From Glycomyces albidus (lineage in GTDB: Bacteria; Actinomycetota; Actinomycetes; Mycobacteriales; Micromonosporaceae), in the NCBI RefSeq assembly GCF_009451885.1, contig NZ_WIAO01000032.1, positions 1 to 53,708 on the forward strand: a DNA stretch of 53,708 nt, read 5' to 3'. Position 1 is the stretch's first letter. Each line of letters opens with the position of its first letter. This document shows positions 16,451 through 26,896 of this stretch, one piece after another. Both the position numbers and the translations under genes were made by a program. The notes under the pieces were generated by a model, which was not told where the DNA came from, searched no databases, and saw only the letters and a list, made by a program, of their open reading frames with translations.

Positions 16451-17619
16451 CGGTCCGCCTCGCGCTCAGGGAGTCTCACGGCGTCCTGCTCCTCGGCCAG
16501 GTTGAGCACGGGCGGATGCGACCAGTCGGCGACCCGCGAGAAGTCCAGGGTCGCGGCGGCGATGTCGGGCCGGTCGAAGACGACCGCGGTCCCGGTGAAG
16601 CTGGCGCCGCTGAAGTCCAGGACCGGGCGGGCGCCCAGGACCGGCGAGGAGCAGACCGTCTTCGCGAAATGCACCTGGCCGCCCGTGAACGCCGTCCCTT
16701 CGAACGACACGTCGCGGGTGAAATGCGCCGAGCTGAAATCGAGCGCGCCGCCCGCCACGGTCGTCTCCGACAGCAGCACCGGCCCGGCGAACCGCGCCTC
16801 CGCGAACCGCAGCCGCGCCCCGAGGAACCGCGCCCGGTTGAAGTCCACCGGGCCTTCGAACCGGACCCGCGAGAAGTCGATCGTGCCGGCCGTGAACCGC
16901 CCGAACGCGAACGAGACCCGGCCGAGGAACAAGGCGTCGTTGAGGTTCCCGCCGTCGAGGTTCGTGCCGGTGAAGTCGAAGTCGTGCTGGTGCCAGGTCC
17001 GCCCGGGGATCGGCGCGCGGCGCAGCCGGCCGCCGATCACGTTCAGGACCGAATGCCGGACCAGCCGCTCCTCCAGGACCGGCCGGAACCGCTCCGGGTC
17101 GCCGACCGCTTCGCGCTCGTGGCGGAACGGCGGCGTCTCGTACGGCAGGCGCACATACGCGCACAGGACGTTGATGCAGGTCTGGCGGCCCGCGTCCCAG
17201 TCGTCGGCGAGCGCCGCCATCGCGTACACCCCGGCGAGCCGGTTCGCGGCCCGCTGCGACGAGAGCTGCTCGGCCGCCGACGCGAAGCGCTCGTTGAACA
17301 GCTTCGTGGCCTCCCGGATCTCGGTGGCCTCGATGATCCGCTGCCGGCGGTAGGCGACCGTGAGGGCGATGACCCCGCCGATGCCCGCGATCGCATACAG
17401 CGACAAGCGGATGACCTCGAGCGTGGTGCGGTCGTTCGGGTCCGGGCTGAGCGGCGACGTCTGGTCGCTGGTGAGCAGCCACAGCAGGCCCGACAGCACC
17501 AGGGCCGCGAACACGACCATCAGCAGCACGTGCACGGACAGCGGGAAGGTGGGCCGCTCACCGCCGCCGCGCTTCAGCACGGTGCGGAAGGCGCTCAAGG
17601 GTTCACGAGGGCTCGACAC
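16447..17619 (-). CDS. Membrane-anchored pentapeptide-repeat protein
   Basis: The product is 390 residues with two membrane helices at about 28-49 and 71-90, a helical middle (IIEATEIREATKLFNERFASA), and a C-terminal run of pentapeptide repeats of the A(D/N)LXX type from about 215 to 370, such as FDFTGTNLDGGNLNDALF and IDFSRVRFEGPVDFNRARF. Such repeats fold into a right-handed four-sided helix used for protein binding. Many actinomycete genomes encode proteins with this layout. The GTG start has TACAAC 6 bases before it and no ribosome site, suggesting a leaderless message. Confidence 0.85.
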   Translation of the reverse strand: MSSPREPLSAFRTVLKRGGGERPTFPLSVHVLLMVVFAALVLSGLLWLLTSDQTSPLSPDPNDRTTLEVIRLSLYAIAGIGGVIALTVAYRRQRIIEATEIREATKLFNERFASAAEQLSSQRAANRLAGVYAMAALADDWDAGRQTCINVLCAYVRLPYETPPFRHEREAVGDPERFRPVLEERLVRHSVLNVIGGRLRRAPIPGRTWHQHDFDFTGTNLDGGNLNDALFLGRVSFAFGRFTAGTIDFSRVRFEGPVDFNRARFLGARLRFAEARFAGPVLLSETTVAGGALDFSSAHFTRDVSFEGTAFTGGQVHFAKTVCSSPVLGARPVLDFSGASFTGTAVVFDRPDIAAATLDFSRVADWSHPPVLNLAEEQDAVRLPEREADR

Positions 17620-17679
17620 CGTTCGGTTGTACCAGAGCGATGCGACACTCCGCGCCCCCGCGGGAGCCGGCCCTCGGTG

Positions 17680-18654
17680 TCAGCCCGCCCTGACGGCCTC
17701 CCGGCCGAAGGCCCTCCGGTACGCGGCGGGCGTCGTCCCGAGGCGGTCCCGGAACCGCCGGCGCAGGTTCAGCGCCGACGACAGGCCGACCCTCCCCGCG
17801 ATCGACTCGATCGGCAGGTCGGTGTCCTCGAGCAGCGCCTGCGCCGCCGAGATCCGCTGCGACAGCAGCCACTTCCCCGGGCTCGTCCCGAGCTGCTCGT
17901 CGAACCGCCGCGCGAGCGTCCGCGCCGACATGCGCCCCTGCGCCGCCAAATCCTCGACGGTCAACGGCTCGTGCAAGTGCTCGGAGGCCCACTCCAGCAC
18001 CGCCCCAAGCGATTCCGACGGCTCCTCCACCGGCTCGACCGCGTACTGCCGCTGCCCGCCCTCCCGATGCGGCGGCATGACCATGTGCCTGGCGATCCGC
18101 GACGCCAGCGCCGCACCGTGATCCGAACGCACCAGATGAAGACACAGGTCGATCCCGGCGGCCGTCCCGGCGCTCGTCGCGATGTCGCCCAGGTCGACGT
18201 AGAGCGCATCGGCGTCCACTTCCACCGCCGGATACCGCGACGCGAACTCCGCCGCGTACCGCCAATGCGTCGTGGCCCGCCGCCCGTCGAGCAGCCCGGC
18301 CTCCGCGAGCAGGAACGCCCCGGTGCAGATCGCGACCATCCGCGCCCCGCGATCATGCGCGGCCCGCACCGCCGCGAGCACCGCCGGACTCGCCGGCGAA
18401 TCCTTCGGCGCCCAAGCGGGGACCAGCACGGTGTCCGCCTCGGCCATCGCCTCGAGCCCTTCGTTCACCGACAGCGCGCACCCGGTCTTGGTCGGCACGA
18501 TCCCGGGCCGCTCGGTGCACACCGTGAACCCGTACCGGCTCGGCAGCCCGGGCCGGTCCAGCCCGAACACTTCGGCGGCGCTGGCGAGCTCGAACTCGGC
18601 CTGCGGCGGCTGTACGAGCGCGACCACCTGATGCCGTCCCTTGGCGTCTCCCAT
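17680..18654 (-). CDS. GlxA-type transcriptional regulator (DJ-1/PfpI domain plus AraC helix-turn-helix)
   Basis: The product is 324 residues. The N-terminal half is a DJ-1/PfpI-like domain with AICTGAFLLAEAGLLDGR around the nucleophile elbow, and the C-terminal part from about residue 220 is an AraC-type double helix-turn-helix (LTVEDLAAQGRMSARTLARRF, then LPIESIAGRVGLSSALNLRRRF). The ATG at 18654 is chosen because the next residues match the family start; a longer frame upstream is improbable. It is divergent from a small cupin gene 70 bases away, the natural candidate for its target. The effector is unknown. Confidence 0.88.
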   Translation of the reverse strand: MGDAKGRHQVVALVQPPQAEFELASAAEVFGLDRPGLPSRYGFTVCTERPGIVPTKTGCALSVNEGLEAMAEADTVLVPAWAPKDSPASPAVLAAVRAAHDRGARMVAICTGAFLLAEAGLLDGRRATTHWRYAAEFASRYPAVEVDADALYVDLGDIATSAGTAAGIDLCLHLVRSDHGAALASRIARHMVMPPHREGGQRQYAVEPVEEPSESLGAVLEWASEHLHEPLTVEDLAAQGRMSARTLARRFDEQLGTSPGKWLLSQRISAAQALLEDTDLPIESIAGRVGLSSALNLRRRFRDRLGTTPAAYRRAFGREAVRAG

Positions 18655-18724
18655 GGCATGAAAGTACCCCAAGATGACGATCCTGTCACTGGCGCGGCGG
18701 GGCCCTCCCGGGGAGGATCGAGCC

Positions 18725-19060
18725 ATGAACGGGACCATGCACCAGGCGCGCAACGACATCCAGGCCGTCCAAGTCGACGCGGTCAAACCCGTCGAGGTCG
18801 CCCCGGGAGTGATCCGCCGCCACCTGCCGGGTGCCGGCCGCTCCACCGGGTGGCTCTACGACCTCGTCCCGGGCGTCGAGTGGCCTGAATCCGACCTCCA
18901 CGTGGGCCAGGGCCGCTGCTACTACCTCCTCTTCGGCGAGATCACCACCGGCGACCGCCAACTCGGCCCCGGCAGCTACATCGTCGTCAACCCCGACGAC
19001 CCCTTCCGGCCCCGCACCGCCACTGGGGCCCGGCTCGTCGGCGTCAGCGTCCCCGACTGA
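18725..19060 (+). CDS. Small cupin protein
   Basis: The product is 111 residues, a single cupin barrel resembling ChrR-type cupins (WLYDLVPGVEWPESDLHVGQGRCYYLLFGEI then GPGSYIVVNPDDPFRP). These often bind a metal and sense or transform small molecules. GGGGAGG lies 6 bases before the ATG at 18725. Control by the adjacent divergent GlxA-type regulator is inferred from gene order. Confidence 0.75.
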   Translation: MNGTMHQARNDIQAVQVDAVKPVEVAPGVIRRHLPGAGRSTGWLYDLVPGVEWPESDLHVGQGRCYYLLFGEITTGDRQLGPGSYIVVNPDDPFRPRTATGARLVGVSVPD

Positions 19061-19196
19061 CCGGCCCGCGGGGTCTCCGGTTCGGCGCCGCAACTGCGAA
19101 TGCGGCCAAGGCTCCGCCCTTCGGGCCCTGAACCGGGACCGACATGCCCCGCCGCGCCCGGGCCGCCGACCGGGGGTCCGTGTCGGGCCGGGTTCG

Positions 19197-19202
19197 TATG
19201 CT
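19197..19202 (+). promoter_or_regulatory. -10 box TATGCT of the DUF1905 gene, leaderless
   Basis: TATGCT ends 6 bases before the ATG at 19209 and there is no ribosome binding site, so transcription probably begins at the start codon. Confidence 0.5.
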
Positions 19203-19208
19203 CGGGGC

Positions 19209-19499
19209 ATGGAACTGGAGTTCAGCGGCGAGGTCTGGCACTGGCGCGGTCCGGCGCCCTGGTACTTCGTGACCGTCCCGGAGGCCGGCTGCCGCGACCT
19301 GGCGGCCGCGTCAGTGGTCGTCAGCTACGGCTGGGGCATGATCCCCGTGACCGCGTGGATCGGCGAGGTCTCGTGGGAGACCTCCTTGTGGCCCAAGGAC
19401 GGCCGTTACATCGTCCCGCTGAAGGCGGCCGTCCGGAAGCGGGCCGGCGGGGTCGATGAGGGCGACACCGTGACCGTCAGGCTGTCGGTCGAGGTCTGA
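19209..19499 (+). CDS. DUF1905 domain protein
   Basis: The product is 96 residues, a complete DUF1905 domain: EFSGEVWHWRGPAPWYFVTVP at the start, a central WGMIPVTAWIGEVSW, then SLWPKDGRYIVPLKAAVR and EGDTVTVRLSVEV at the end. The family forms a small beta barrel whose function is not known. The gene is isolated and followed by its own hairpin. Confidence 0.85.
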   Translation: MELEFSGEVWHWRGPAPWYFVTVPEAGCRDLAAASVVVSYGWGMIPVTAWIGEVSWETSLWPKDGRYIVPLKAAVRKRAGGVDEGDTVTVRLSVEV

Positions 19500-19530
19500 G
19501 CGCATCGGCGTGCGGGCCGGTGTGGTTCTT

Positions 19531-19564
19531 GCGGGCGGCCGGCCTCGTCAGGTCGGCCGCCCGC
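19531..19564 (+). terminator. Terminator of the DUF1905 gene
   Basis: A 14-bp stem with one G-T pair (19531-19544 with 19551-19564) and a 6-base loop begins 32 bases after the stop codon. Confidence 0.7.
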
Positions 19565-19752
19565 GCATGCTCCGCGCGGAGCGTTCGGACCGGCGGGGAC
19601 CGCCGCGCGGGCGGCTTCCCGCGCGCGGTCTCGGTATGGCGACGTTCGCGAATCCCCATCTGTCGCCGCCATCCCGCCGGTCCGGCTGATGACGTTTTTG
19701 CTATCCACTACAACAGGCAGGGGCAGTCAGTGTCGAACGCGAAGAACCTACT

Positions 19753-19761
19753 TGTGGATAA
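19753..19761 (-). promoter_or_regulatory. Perfect DnaA-box sequence (TTATCCACA on minus strand)
   Basis: TGTGGATAA matches the strongest DnaA box exactly. Weaker matches lie about 50 bases to the left (CTATCCACT) and 44 to the right (GGTGGATGA). One isolated box does not make an origin. Confidence 0.4.
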
Positions 19762-19819
19762 CGCTGTGTGTATCCGGTGTTCCGGCTGGTCGGCGTAGTG
19801 GTGGATGACTTGGGGACGC

Positions 19820-19854
19820 CGCTGGGGCGGGCCGCATCGCGGCCCGCCCCAGCG
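19820..19854. terminator. Strong hairpin, 16-bp stem
   Basis: CGCTGGGGCGGGCCGC and its perfect complement close on ATC. On the plus strand GGTTCTTGCTCT follows. It lies 175 bases beyond the leuA stop on the minus strand, so it could also end the leuA transcript. Confidence 0.6.
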
Positions 19855-20029
19855 GGTTCTTGCTCTGTTCGGTCGCTGCCGGCGTTCGGGTGCCCGGTGG
19901 TTCGTGGCGTTCGGGCCCGTGTGCGCGGCCTTGTGGGCGGCGCCGGTCGCGGCTCGGCGGTCGGTTCTTCGACGCGCCCGGGCGACCACGCCGGGGGCCT
20001 CTGGCCCCGGCGGTGATCCGGTTCGGGGG

Positions 20030-22054
<2,025 letters not shown>

Positions 22055-22633
22055 CTACGGGCGGATGAGCAGGTCGTCGATGCCGAGGCGGACGCGGGCC
22101 CGCCGGTCCGGGCCGGCGACCGGCTCGGGCAGGCCGGCCGGGTCGCCCGCGACGCCGATCGCGGCCACGGTCATGGGGACCAGCGGCGCCTCGAGACCGA
22201 ACTCGGCCGCGAGCGCCGCGGCGTCGAACCCGCCCATCTGGCGGACGGTGAGCCCCTCGGCGGCGGCCTGGAACGTCAGGTGCGCCATGGCCTGCCCGAG
22301 GTCGTATGCGGCGTGCGGCAGCGGGCCCTTCGCGTTCGCGTCGGTGCGGGCGGCGACGAGCAGCGCCGAGGCGTGGGACGCCCAGTCGCGGTTGCCGGGA
22401 TCGAGGCAGTCGAGGACGCGTTTGAACTCGCCGGTGTCGCGCCGGGCGACGAGGAACCGCCACGGCTGCGTGTTGCCGGCGCTGGGCGCCCAGCGGGCGG
22501 CTTCGAGGAGCGCGGCGATCTGGTCGTCGCCGAGGTCGACGCCGGGGGTGAAGGCCCGGGTGGAGTGGCGGGAGGCCAGCAGGGGGTGGATGGGGACCGC
22601 GGTCGTGGCGTGGCGGTCGATGGGTGCGTTCAT
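22055..22633 (-). CDS. Nitroreductase-family FMN oxidoreductase
   Basis: The product is 192 residues with the nitroreductase fold markers: SRHSTRAFTPGVDLGDDQIAAL, AARWAPSAGNTQPWRFLVA at the FMN-binding N-terminal part, then AAYDLGQAMAHLTFQAAAEGLTVRQMGGFD in the middle. Such enzymes use FMN and NAD(P)H to reduce nitro compounds, quinones or similar acceptors. The ATG at 22633 has AAGGAG 7 bases ahead. The gene is alone; the substrate cannot be inferred. Confidence 0.88.
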   Translation of the reverse strand: MNAPIDRHATTAVPIHPLLASRHSTRAFTPGVDLGDDQIAALLEAARWAPSAGNTQPWRFLVARRDTGEFKRVLDCLDPGNRDWASHASALLVAARTDANAKGPLPHAAYDLGQAMAHLTFQAAAEGLTVRQMGGFDAAALAAEFGLEAPLVPMTVAAIGVAGDPAGLPEPVAGPDRRARVRLGIDDLLIRP

Positions 22634-22767
22634 GCGCGCTCCTTCGGTGGCAGCGGAGCCCGCCGCGGGGCCCCTGGCCGGGGCCGCCGGTCCGGGCCGG
22701 TCAGCGTCGTCGCCATCGTTCATGGTGCCACGCGTAGCTGCCGAAACGGCACTTCCTGTCGCTTTCC

Positions 22768-23562
22768 TTACTCTCCTGTCGCCTGCTCGGGGGACGGGCC
22801 GACGGTCTCGGACGGAGCGGCCGAGGGCGCCCCCGAGGGGGCCGGCGACGCGGGCGCGGTGGCGCCCGGAGTCGGGGCGGGCGGCTCGGGTGCCTTGGCG
22901 CTCAACGGGTCCGCTTCGACGATCTCACCGGGGAGGTCCACGGTGTCGGCGGCCTCGGCGGGTTCGCCGGCGAGTTCGAGGGAGCCGAACGCGCCGCTCT
23001 CGACCGAGAGGATCCGCCCGGCCTGGTCGAGGCACCATTCGCCGGGCGGGATCGGCGGGTCGACCACGACGGTGTTCGGGGTCAGCGTGAAGCAGTCGCC
23101 GTCCTGCGCGACCGAGAACGGCAGGTGCCGGTCGAGGAGCTGCGGCAGCCACTCGGTGAACGGCCGCTGCACCTGCGGGTCGTACTCGCGCGGGATCTCC
23201 CCGGTGATGCCCGCGAGCTTCACGCACCGGTCGGCCGCGCACTGGAAGAACCCGCCGGTCGTCCATGCGACCGACACGTCGACGGCGCCGCCGTGCGCCC
23301 AGCCGGGCACGTCGACCCGCCAGGTGCCGTCCTTCGCGGCCCACACCGTCACCGTGCCGCCCTCCGACCAGGCGTACTCGGCGGTGAAGGCCGCGTCGAG
23401 CGCCTGGGCGACGCGCCCGATGAGGGTCGCCTGCGGGCTGTGCCGCCGCGGCGCCTCCTCCGGTTCGACCCCGGCCGTCGCCGTCCCGCACCCCGCCGCC
23501 ACCGCGACCAGTGCCGCGGCCGTGAGCGCCGCCACCGTCCGCTTCGTCCATCTCGATGCCAC
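22768..23562 (-). CDS. Secreted lipoprotein, function unknown
   Basis: The product is 264 residues: [19 protein letters not shown] at the start is a lipoprotein signal peptide with lipobox VAAG-C, so Cys25 should be lipidated. The body has a beta-rich region (TVTVWAAKDGTWRVDVPGW, then FQCAADRCVKLAG) with paired cysteines, and the last 45 residues are a Pro/Ala/Ser-rich tail. I do not recognise a named domain. The GTG at 23562 is placed just ahead of the signal peptide; its ribosome site is weak. It is divergent from lysC. Confidence 0.72.
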   Translation of the reverse strand: MASRWTKRTVAALTAAALVAVAAGCGTATAGVEPEEAPRRHSPQATLIGRVAQALDAAFTAEYAWSEGGTVTVWAAKDGTWRVDVPGWAHGGAVDVSVAWTTGGFFQCAADRCVKLAGITGEIPREYDPQVQRPFTEWLPQLLDRHLPFSVAQDGDCFTLTPNTVVVDPPIPPGEWCLDQAGRILSVESGAFGSLELAGEPAEAADTVDLPGEIVEADPLSAKAPEPPAPTPGATAPASPAPSGAPSAAPSETVGPSPEQATGE

Positions 23563-23620
23563 GGGCCGATTCTCTGTCCCGTCACCCGGAACGACCTGGC
23601 GACACACCGGTACACGCAGC

Positions 23621-23660
23621 TAAGGTGACATGGCGCCCTGTGAGGGCGCCCTAAATGTCA
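23621..23660 (+). promoter_or_regulatory. lysC promoter and leader hairpin
   Basis: TAAGGT at 23621-23626 is the likely -10 box. Immediately after it GGCGCCCT-GTG-AGGGCGCC (23632-23650) forms a perfect 8-bp hairpin, flanked by TGACAT and ATGTCA (23626-23631 and 23655-23660) that can extend it. It lies at the very 5' end of the transcript or forms an operator. It is not a lysine riboswitch, which is far larger. Confidence 0.5.
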
Positions 23661-23690
23661 CGCGAGACATGAGCGAGTGAGGTGAAACCC

Positions 23691-24956
23691 GTGGCGCTAG
23701 TCGTGCAGAAGTACGGCGGATCATCGGTCGAGAATGCCGAGCGCGTCAAGCGCGTCGCTGAGCGAGTAGTGGCCACGCGAAAGCGGGGCGACGACGTGGT
23801 CGTCGTCGTCTCCGCCATGGGTGACACCACCGACGAGCTGCTCGACCTCGCAGCGCAGGTCTCACCCGTCCCCGAGCCCCGCGAGCTCGACATGCTGCTG
23901 ACCGCCGGCGAGCGCATCTCGATGGCGCTGCTGGCGATGGCGATCAACAACCTGGGGTTCCAGGCCCGGTCGTTCACCGGTTCGCAGGCGGGCATGATCA
24001 CGACGGCCGCGCACGGCGTGGCCCGGATCATCGACGTCACGCCCGGCCGGATCCGCTCGTCGCTCGACGAGGGGTTCATCACGATCGTCGCCGGGTTCCA
24101 GGGCGTCAGCCAGGACACGAAGGACATCACGACGCTCGGCCGGGGCGGCTCGGACACGACCGCCGTCGCGCTGGCCGCGGCGCTGGAAGCGGACGTGTGC
24201 GAGATCTACTCCGACGTCGACGGCGTGTTCTCCGCCGACCCGCGCATCGTCTCGAACGCGAAGAAGCTCGACGCGATCACGTTCGAGGAGATGCTGGAGA
24301 TGGCCGCCTCGGGCGCCAAGATCCTGCACCTGCGCGCCGTGGAGTACGCCCGCCGGTACGGGCTTCCGCTGCACGTCCGTTCGTCGTACTCGACCAAGAC
24401 CGGCACGATGGTGTCGGGTTACATGGAGGAGCTGCCCGTGGAGCAAGCACTCATCAGCGGCGTCGCGCACGACCGCTCCGAGGCCAAGATCACCGTCACG
24501 CGCGTGCCCGACAAGCCGGGCGCGGCGGCGTCGATCTTCCAGGTGATCGCCGACGCCGAGATCGACATCGACATGATCGTCCAGAACGTGTCGACGGCCG
24601 GGAACGGCCACACCGACATCTCGTTCACGCTCCCGAAGGAGTCGGGCCCGAAGGCGACCGAGGCGCTGAAGAAGCACCAGGGCGCGATCGGGTTCGAGAA
24701 GCTGATCTACGACGAGAACATCGGCAAGGTGTCGCTGATCGGCGCCGGGATGCGCTCGCACCCGGGTGTGACGGCGAACTTCTGCCAGGCGCTCGCTGAC
24801 GCGGGCGTGAACATCGAGATCATCTCGACCTCGGAGATCCGCATCTCGGTGGTGTGCCGGGACACGGACCTGGACGCCGCGGTGCGGGCGGTGCACGACA
24901 AGTTCGAGCTCGGCGGCGCCGAAGAGGCCGTCGTCTACGCGGGGACGGGGCGGTAG
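23691..24956 (+). CDS. lysC: Aspartate kinase (alpha subunit)
   Basis: The product is 421 residues and phosphorylates aspartate, the entry to lysine, threonine, methionine and diaminopimelate synthesis. The kinase domain starts [13 protein letters not shown] and contains [19 protein letters not shown] and the [15 protein letters not shown] block. Two ACT domains follow (about 260-335 and 345-415) that bind feedback inhibitors. The GTG at 23691 is chosen over GTG 23682 because GAGGTG lies 6 bases ahead and the resulting N-terminus matches the family. An internal start probably yields a separate beta subunit. asd follows two bases after the stop. Confidence 0.97.
   Translation: MALVVQKYGGSSVENAERVKRVAERVVATRKRGDDVVVVVSAMGDTTDELLDLAAQVSPVPEPRELDMLLTAGERISMALLAMAINNLGFQARSFTGSQAGMITTAAHGVARIIDVTPGRIRSSLDEGFITIVAGFQGVSQDTKDITTLGRGGSDTTAVALAAALEADVCEIYSDVDGVFSADPRIVSNAKKLDAITFEEMLEMAASGAKILHLRAVEYARRYGLPLHVRSSYSTKTGTMVSGYMEELPVEQALISGVAHDRSEAKITVTRVPDKPGAAASIFQVIADAEIDIDMIVQNVSTAGNGHTDISFTLPKESGPKATEALKKHQGAIGFEKLIYDENIGKVSLIGAGMRSHPGVTANFCQALADAGVNIEIISTSEIRISVVCRDTDLDAAVRAVHDKFELGGAEEAVVYAGTGR
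24423..24956 (+). CDS. Internal start for the aspartate kinase beta subunit
   Basis: ATG 24423 begins [20 protein letters not shown], which matches the start of the separately translated beta subunit of Corynebacterium glutamicum aspartate kinase. The 177-residue product would be the two ACT domains only. This is an overlapping product in the same frame as lysC, inferred from the known alpha2beta2 family. Confidence 0.6.
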   Translation: MEELPVEQALISGVAHDRSEAKITVTRVPDKPGAAASIFQVIADAEIDIDMIVQNVSTAGNGHTDISFTLPKESGPKATEALKKHQGAIGFEKLIYDENIGKVSLIGAGMRSHPGVTANFCQALADAGVNIEIISTSEIRISVVCRDTDLDAAVRAVHDKFELGGAEEAVVYAGTGR

Positions 24957-24958
24957 CC

Positions 24959-26026
24959 GTGGGACGCAGACTGAACGTCGCGATCGTCGGCGCCACGGGC
25001 GTCGTCGGGTCGATCATGCGCCGGCTCATCGCGGAGGAGCGCGGGAACTGGGGTGAGGTGCGGCTGGTCGCTTCGGCGCGGTCGGCCGGGAAGCAGCTGA
25101 ACGTCGGCGACGAGGTCCTCACCGTGCAGGCGATCGGCGAGGACGTGTTCGACGGGATCGACATCGCGCACTTCGACCTGCCTGACGAGGTCAGCGCCGA
25201 GTGGGTGCCGGTGGCGGCCGCGAAGGGCGTCGTCGTGATCGACAAGTCGGGGTACTTCCGGATGGACCCGGACGTGCCGCTGGTGTGCCGGGAGGCGAAC
25301 CCCGAGGAGGCCCGGAACCGGCCGAAGGGCATCATCGCGAACGCGAACTGCACGACGCTGGCGCTGATCCCGACGCTCGCGGCCCTGAACGAGGAGTTCG
25401 GGCTGGTGTCGATGTCGGTGGCGTCGTACCAGGCCGCCTCCGGGTCGGGCAAGGAGGGCCTGGAGGCGCTGTACGCGCAGCTCCAGAAGATCGCCGGCGT
25501 CGAGGGCGTCGGGACCATGGGCAGCGACCTGCGGATGGTGCTCGGCGACGAGTTCAACGCGCCGTTCGGGGCGCCGCTGGCGCTGAACGTGGTGCCGAAG
25601 GTCGGCGGCTGGAAGGACGACGGCTGGACGAGCGAGGAGCTGAAGGTCCGCAACGAGTCCCGCAAGATCCTGGGGCTGCCGGATCTGAAGGTCGCTTCGA
25701 CGTGCGTGCGCGTACCGGTCGCGGTCGGGCACTCGCAGGTCGTGCACGCGACGTTCGAGCGCGAGGTGACGGTGGCCGACGCGCACCGCGTGCTCGGTGC
25801 GGCCGACGGCGTGGACCTGGTGGACGACCCGGCGAACATGGTGTTCCCGATGCCGATCGACTCGGTCGGCAAGAGCGGCACCCAGGTCGGGCGGATCCGC
25901 CAGTCGATCGACTTCCCGAACTCGCTGGAGTTCTTCGTCGTCGCCGACAACCTGATGAAGGGCGCGGCCCTGAACTCGATCGAGACCGCCGACCTGGTGC
26001 GGCGGGAACTCGAGGCGGCCCTGTAG
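24959..26026 (+). CDS. asd: Aspartate-semialdehyde dehydrogenase
   Basis: The product is 355 residues and reduces aspartyl phosphate to aspartate semialdehyde with NADPH. It begins with the GATGVVGSIMRRL nucleotide-binding loop, carries the active-site Cys131 in NANCTTLALIPTL, and has ASYQAASGSGKEG and RVPVAVGHSQVVHATFE in the substrate region. The GTG at 24959 is two bases after the lysC stop, so the genes are co-transcribed. The variant phrase DKSGYFRMDPDVPLVCREANPE differs from the usual serine-rich form but catalytic residues are kept. Confidence 0.96.
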   Translation: MGRRLNVAIVGATGVVGSIMRRLIAEERGNWGEVRLVASARSAGKQLNVGDEVLTVQAIGEDVFDGIDIAHFDLPDEVSAEWVPVAAAKGVVVIDKSGYFRMDPDVPLVCREANPEEARNRPKGIIANANCTTLALIPTLAALNEEFGLVSMSVASYQAASGSGKEGLEALYAQLQKIAGVEGVGTMGSDLRMVLGDEFNAPFGAPLALNVVPKVGGWKDDGWTSEELKVRNESRKILGLPDLKVASTCVRVPVAVGHSQVVHATFEREVTVADAHRVLGAADGVDLVDDPANMVFPMPIDSVGKSGTQVGRIRQSIDFPNSLEFFVVADNLMKGAALNSIETADLVRRELEAAL

Positions 26027-26063
26027 GAGGCGGCCCCGGGCACCGACGTTTCCGGGGAAGGCG

Positions 26064-26093
26064 AGCGGCCCGTGGCGGATGCCACGGGCCGCT
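26064..26093. terminator. Bidirectional terminator between asd and the ABC permease
   Basis: AGCGGCCCGTGGC and its perfect complement form a 13-bp stem with a GGAT loop between two convergent genes. Confidence 0.8.
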
Positions 26094-26110
26094 GCCGTCG
26101 CGACGGGGTG

Positions 26111-26896
26111 TTAGGCGTCGCGCTTCTTGAAGAGGATCCAGGCCGCGGTGAGGATCAGCGCGGCGAAGAGGGCGAAGATGCCGCCCGAGGTCCAACGGGA
26201 GAACAGGTCGAAGTCCGGGGACCCGGGCGGGAACGGCGCCGGGTTGAGCTCCATGAGGCGGGCGCCGGCGGTGAACGGCAGGAACTTCACGACGGGCACG
26301 AGCCAGTCCAGGGCCGGGACGAACGCGAGGCCGAAGATGATCGACTCGATGATGAGCGGCATCAGGAAGATCACGACCAGCGCCGAGGGCACGCCGCGGA
26401 ACAGCAGGCCGAGGCCGAAGCCGACGAGGACGTAGATCAGCGTGTACAGCGCGTACCCGATGAGGGCGGTCGCGATCGGGTCCTCGAACAGGCCGGGGGC
26501 CTCGCCCCACACGATGTAGACGACCAGGGTGTTGATCGCCATCGACGCGAACGTGACGACGAGGGTCGCGGCGACGACGACGATGAGCTTGGCGAGGATG
26601 AGCCGCGACCGCTGCGGCAGCGACGTGAGGGTCGGCTGGATGGTGCCGTGCCGGTACTCGTGGCCGCACGCGAAGATCCCGATGATCGCCATGAACACGG
26701 CCAGGAACGGCAGCCCGAAGGAGGCGCCGCCGTTGAGGGCCATGGTGAGGATCTCGGCGTCGAGCGGCTCGTTGCGGGCGGCGACGCCGAGGAGGACGGC
26801 GACGCCGGTGGTGACGAGCAGGCCCATGCCGGTGAGCCAGTAGGTGGAGCGGAGGGTGCTGATCCGCGTCCACTCGAAGCGCAGGGCGTCAAGCAT
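26111..26896 (-). CDS. ABC-2 type transporter permease
   Basis: The product is 261 residues with six predicted membrane helices (about 20-40, 58-78, 102-125, 140-165, 170-195 and 235-255) and the cytosolic loop GHEYRHGTIQPTLTSLPQRSRLILAK typical of actinobacterial ABC-2 permeases. It overlaps the stop of its ATPase partner by one base (TGATG), so they are co-translated. The substrate is unknown. Confidence 0.87.
   Translation of the reverse strand: MLDALRFEWTRISTLRSTYWLTGMGLLVTTGVAVLLGVAARNEPLDAEILTMALNGGASFGLPFLAVFMAIIGIFACGHEYRHGTIQPTLTSLPQRSRLILAKLIVVVAATLVVTFASMAINTLVVYIVWGEAPGLFEDPIATALIGYALYTLIYVLVGFGLGLLFRGVPSALVVIFLMPLIIESIIFGLAFVPALDWLVPVVKFLPFTAGARLMELNPAPFPPGSPDFDLFSRWTSGGIFALFAALILTAAWILFKKRDA

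Larger units (their letters stand above)
19565..20029. other. Gene-poor interval with an AT-richer island
   Basis: No gene is supported here. From about 19690 to 19780 the base composition drops below the surroundings and includes a perfect DnaA-box sequence at 19753-19761. A strong hairpin follows at 19820-19854, which could end an unrecognised small transcript on the plus strand. Confidence 0.45.

Noticed and set aside
19520..19798. Plus-strand frame of 92 codons
   Set aside because: It starts within the DUF1905 terminator region, has no ribosome site and no recognisable domain.
19690..19800. Chromosomal replication origin
   Set aside because: Only one perfect DnaA box is present, and dnaA, dnaN or parAB genes are absent.
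23621..23690. Lysine riboswitch before lysC
   Set aside because: The leader is only about 60 bases and lacks the large lysine-aptamer structure.
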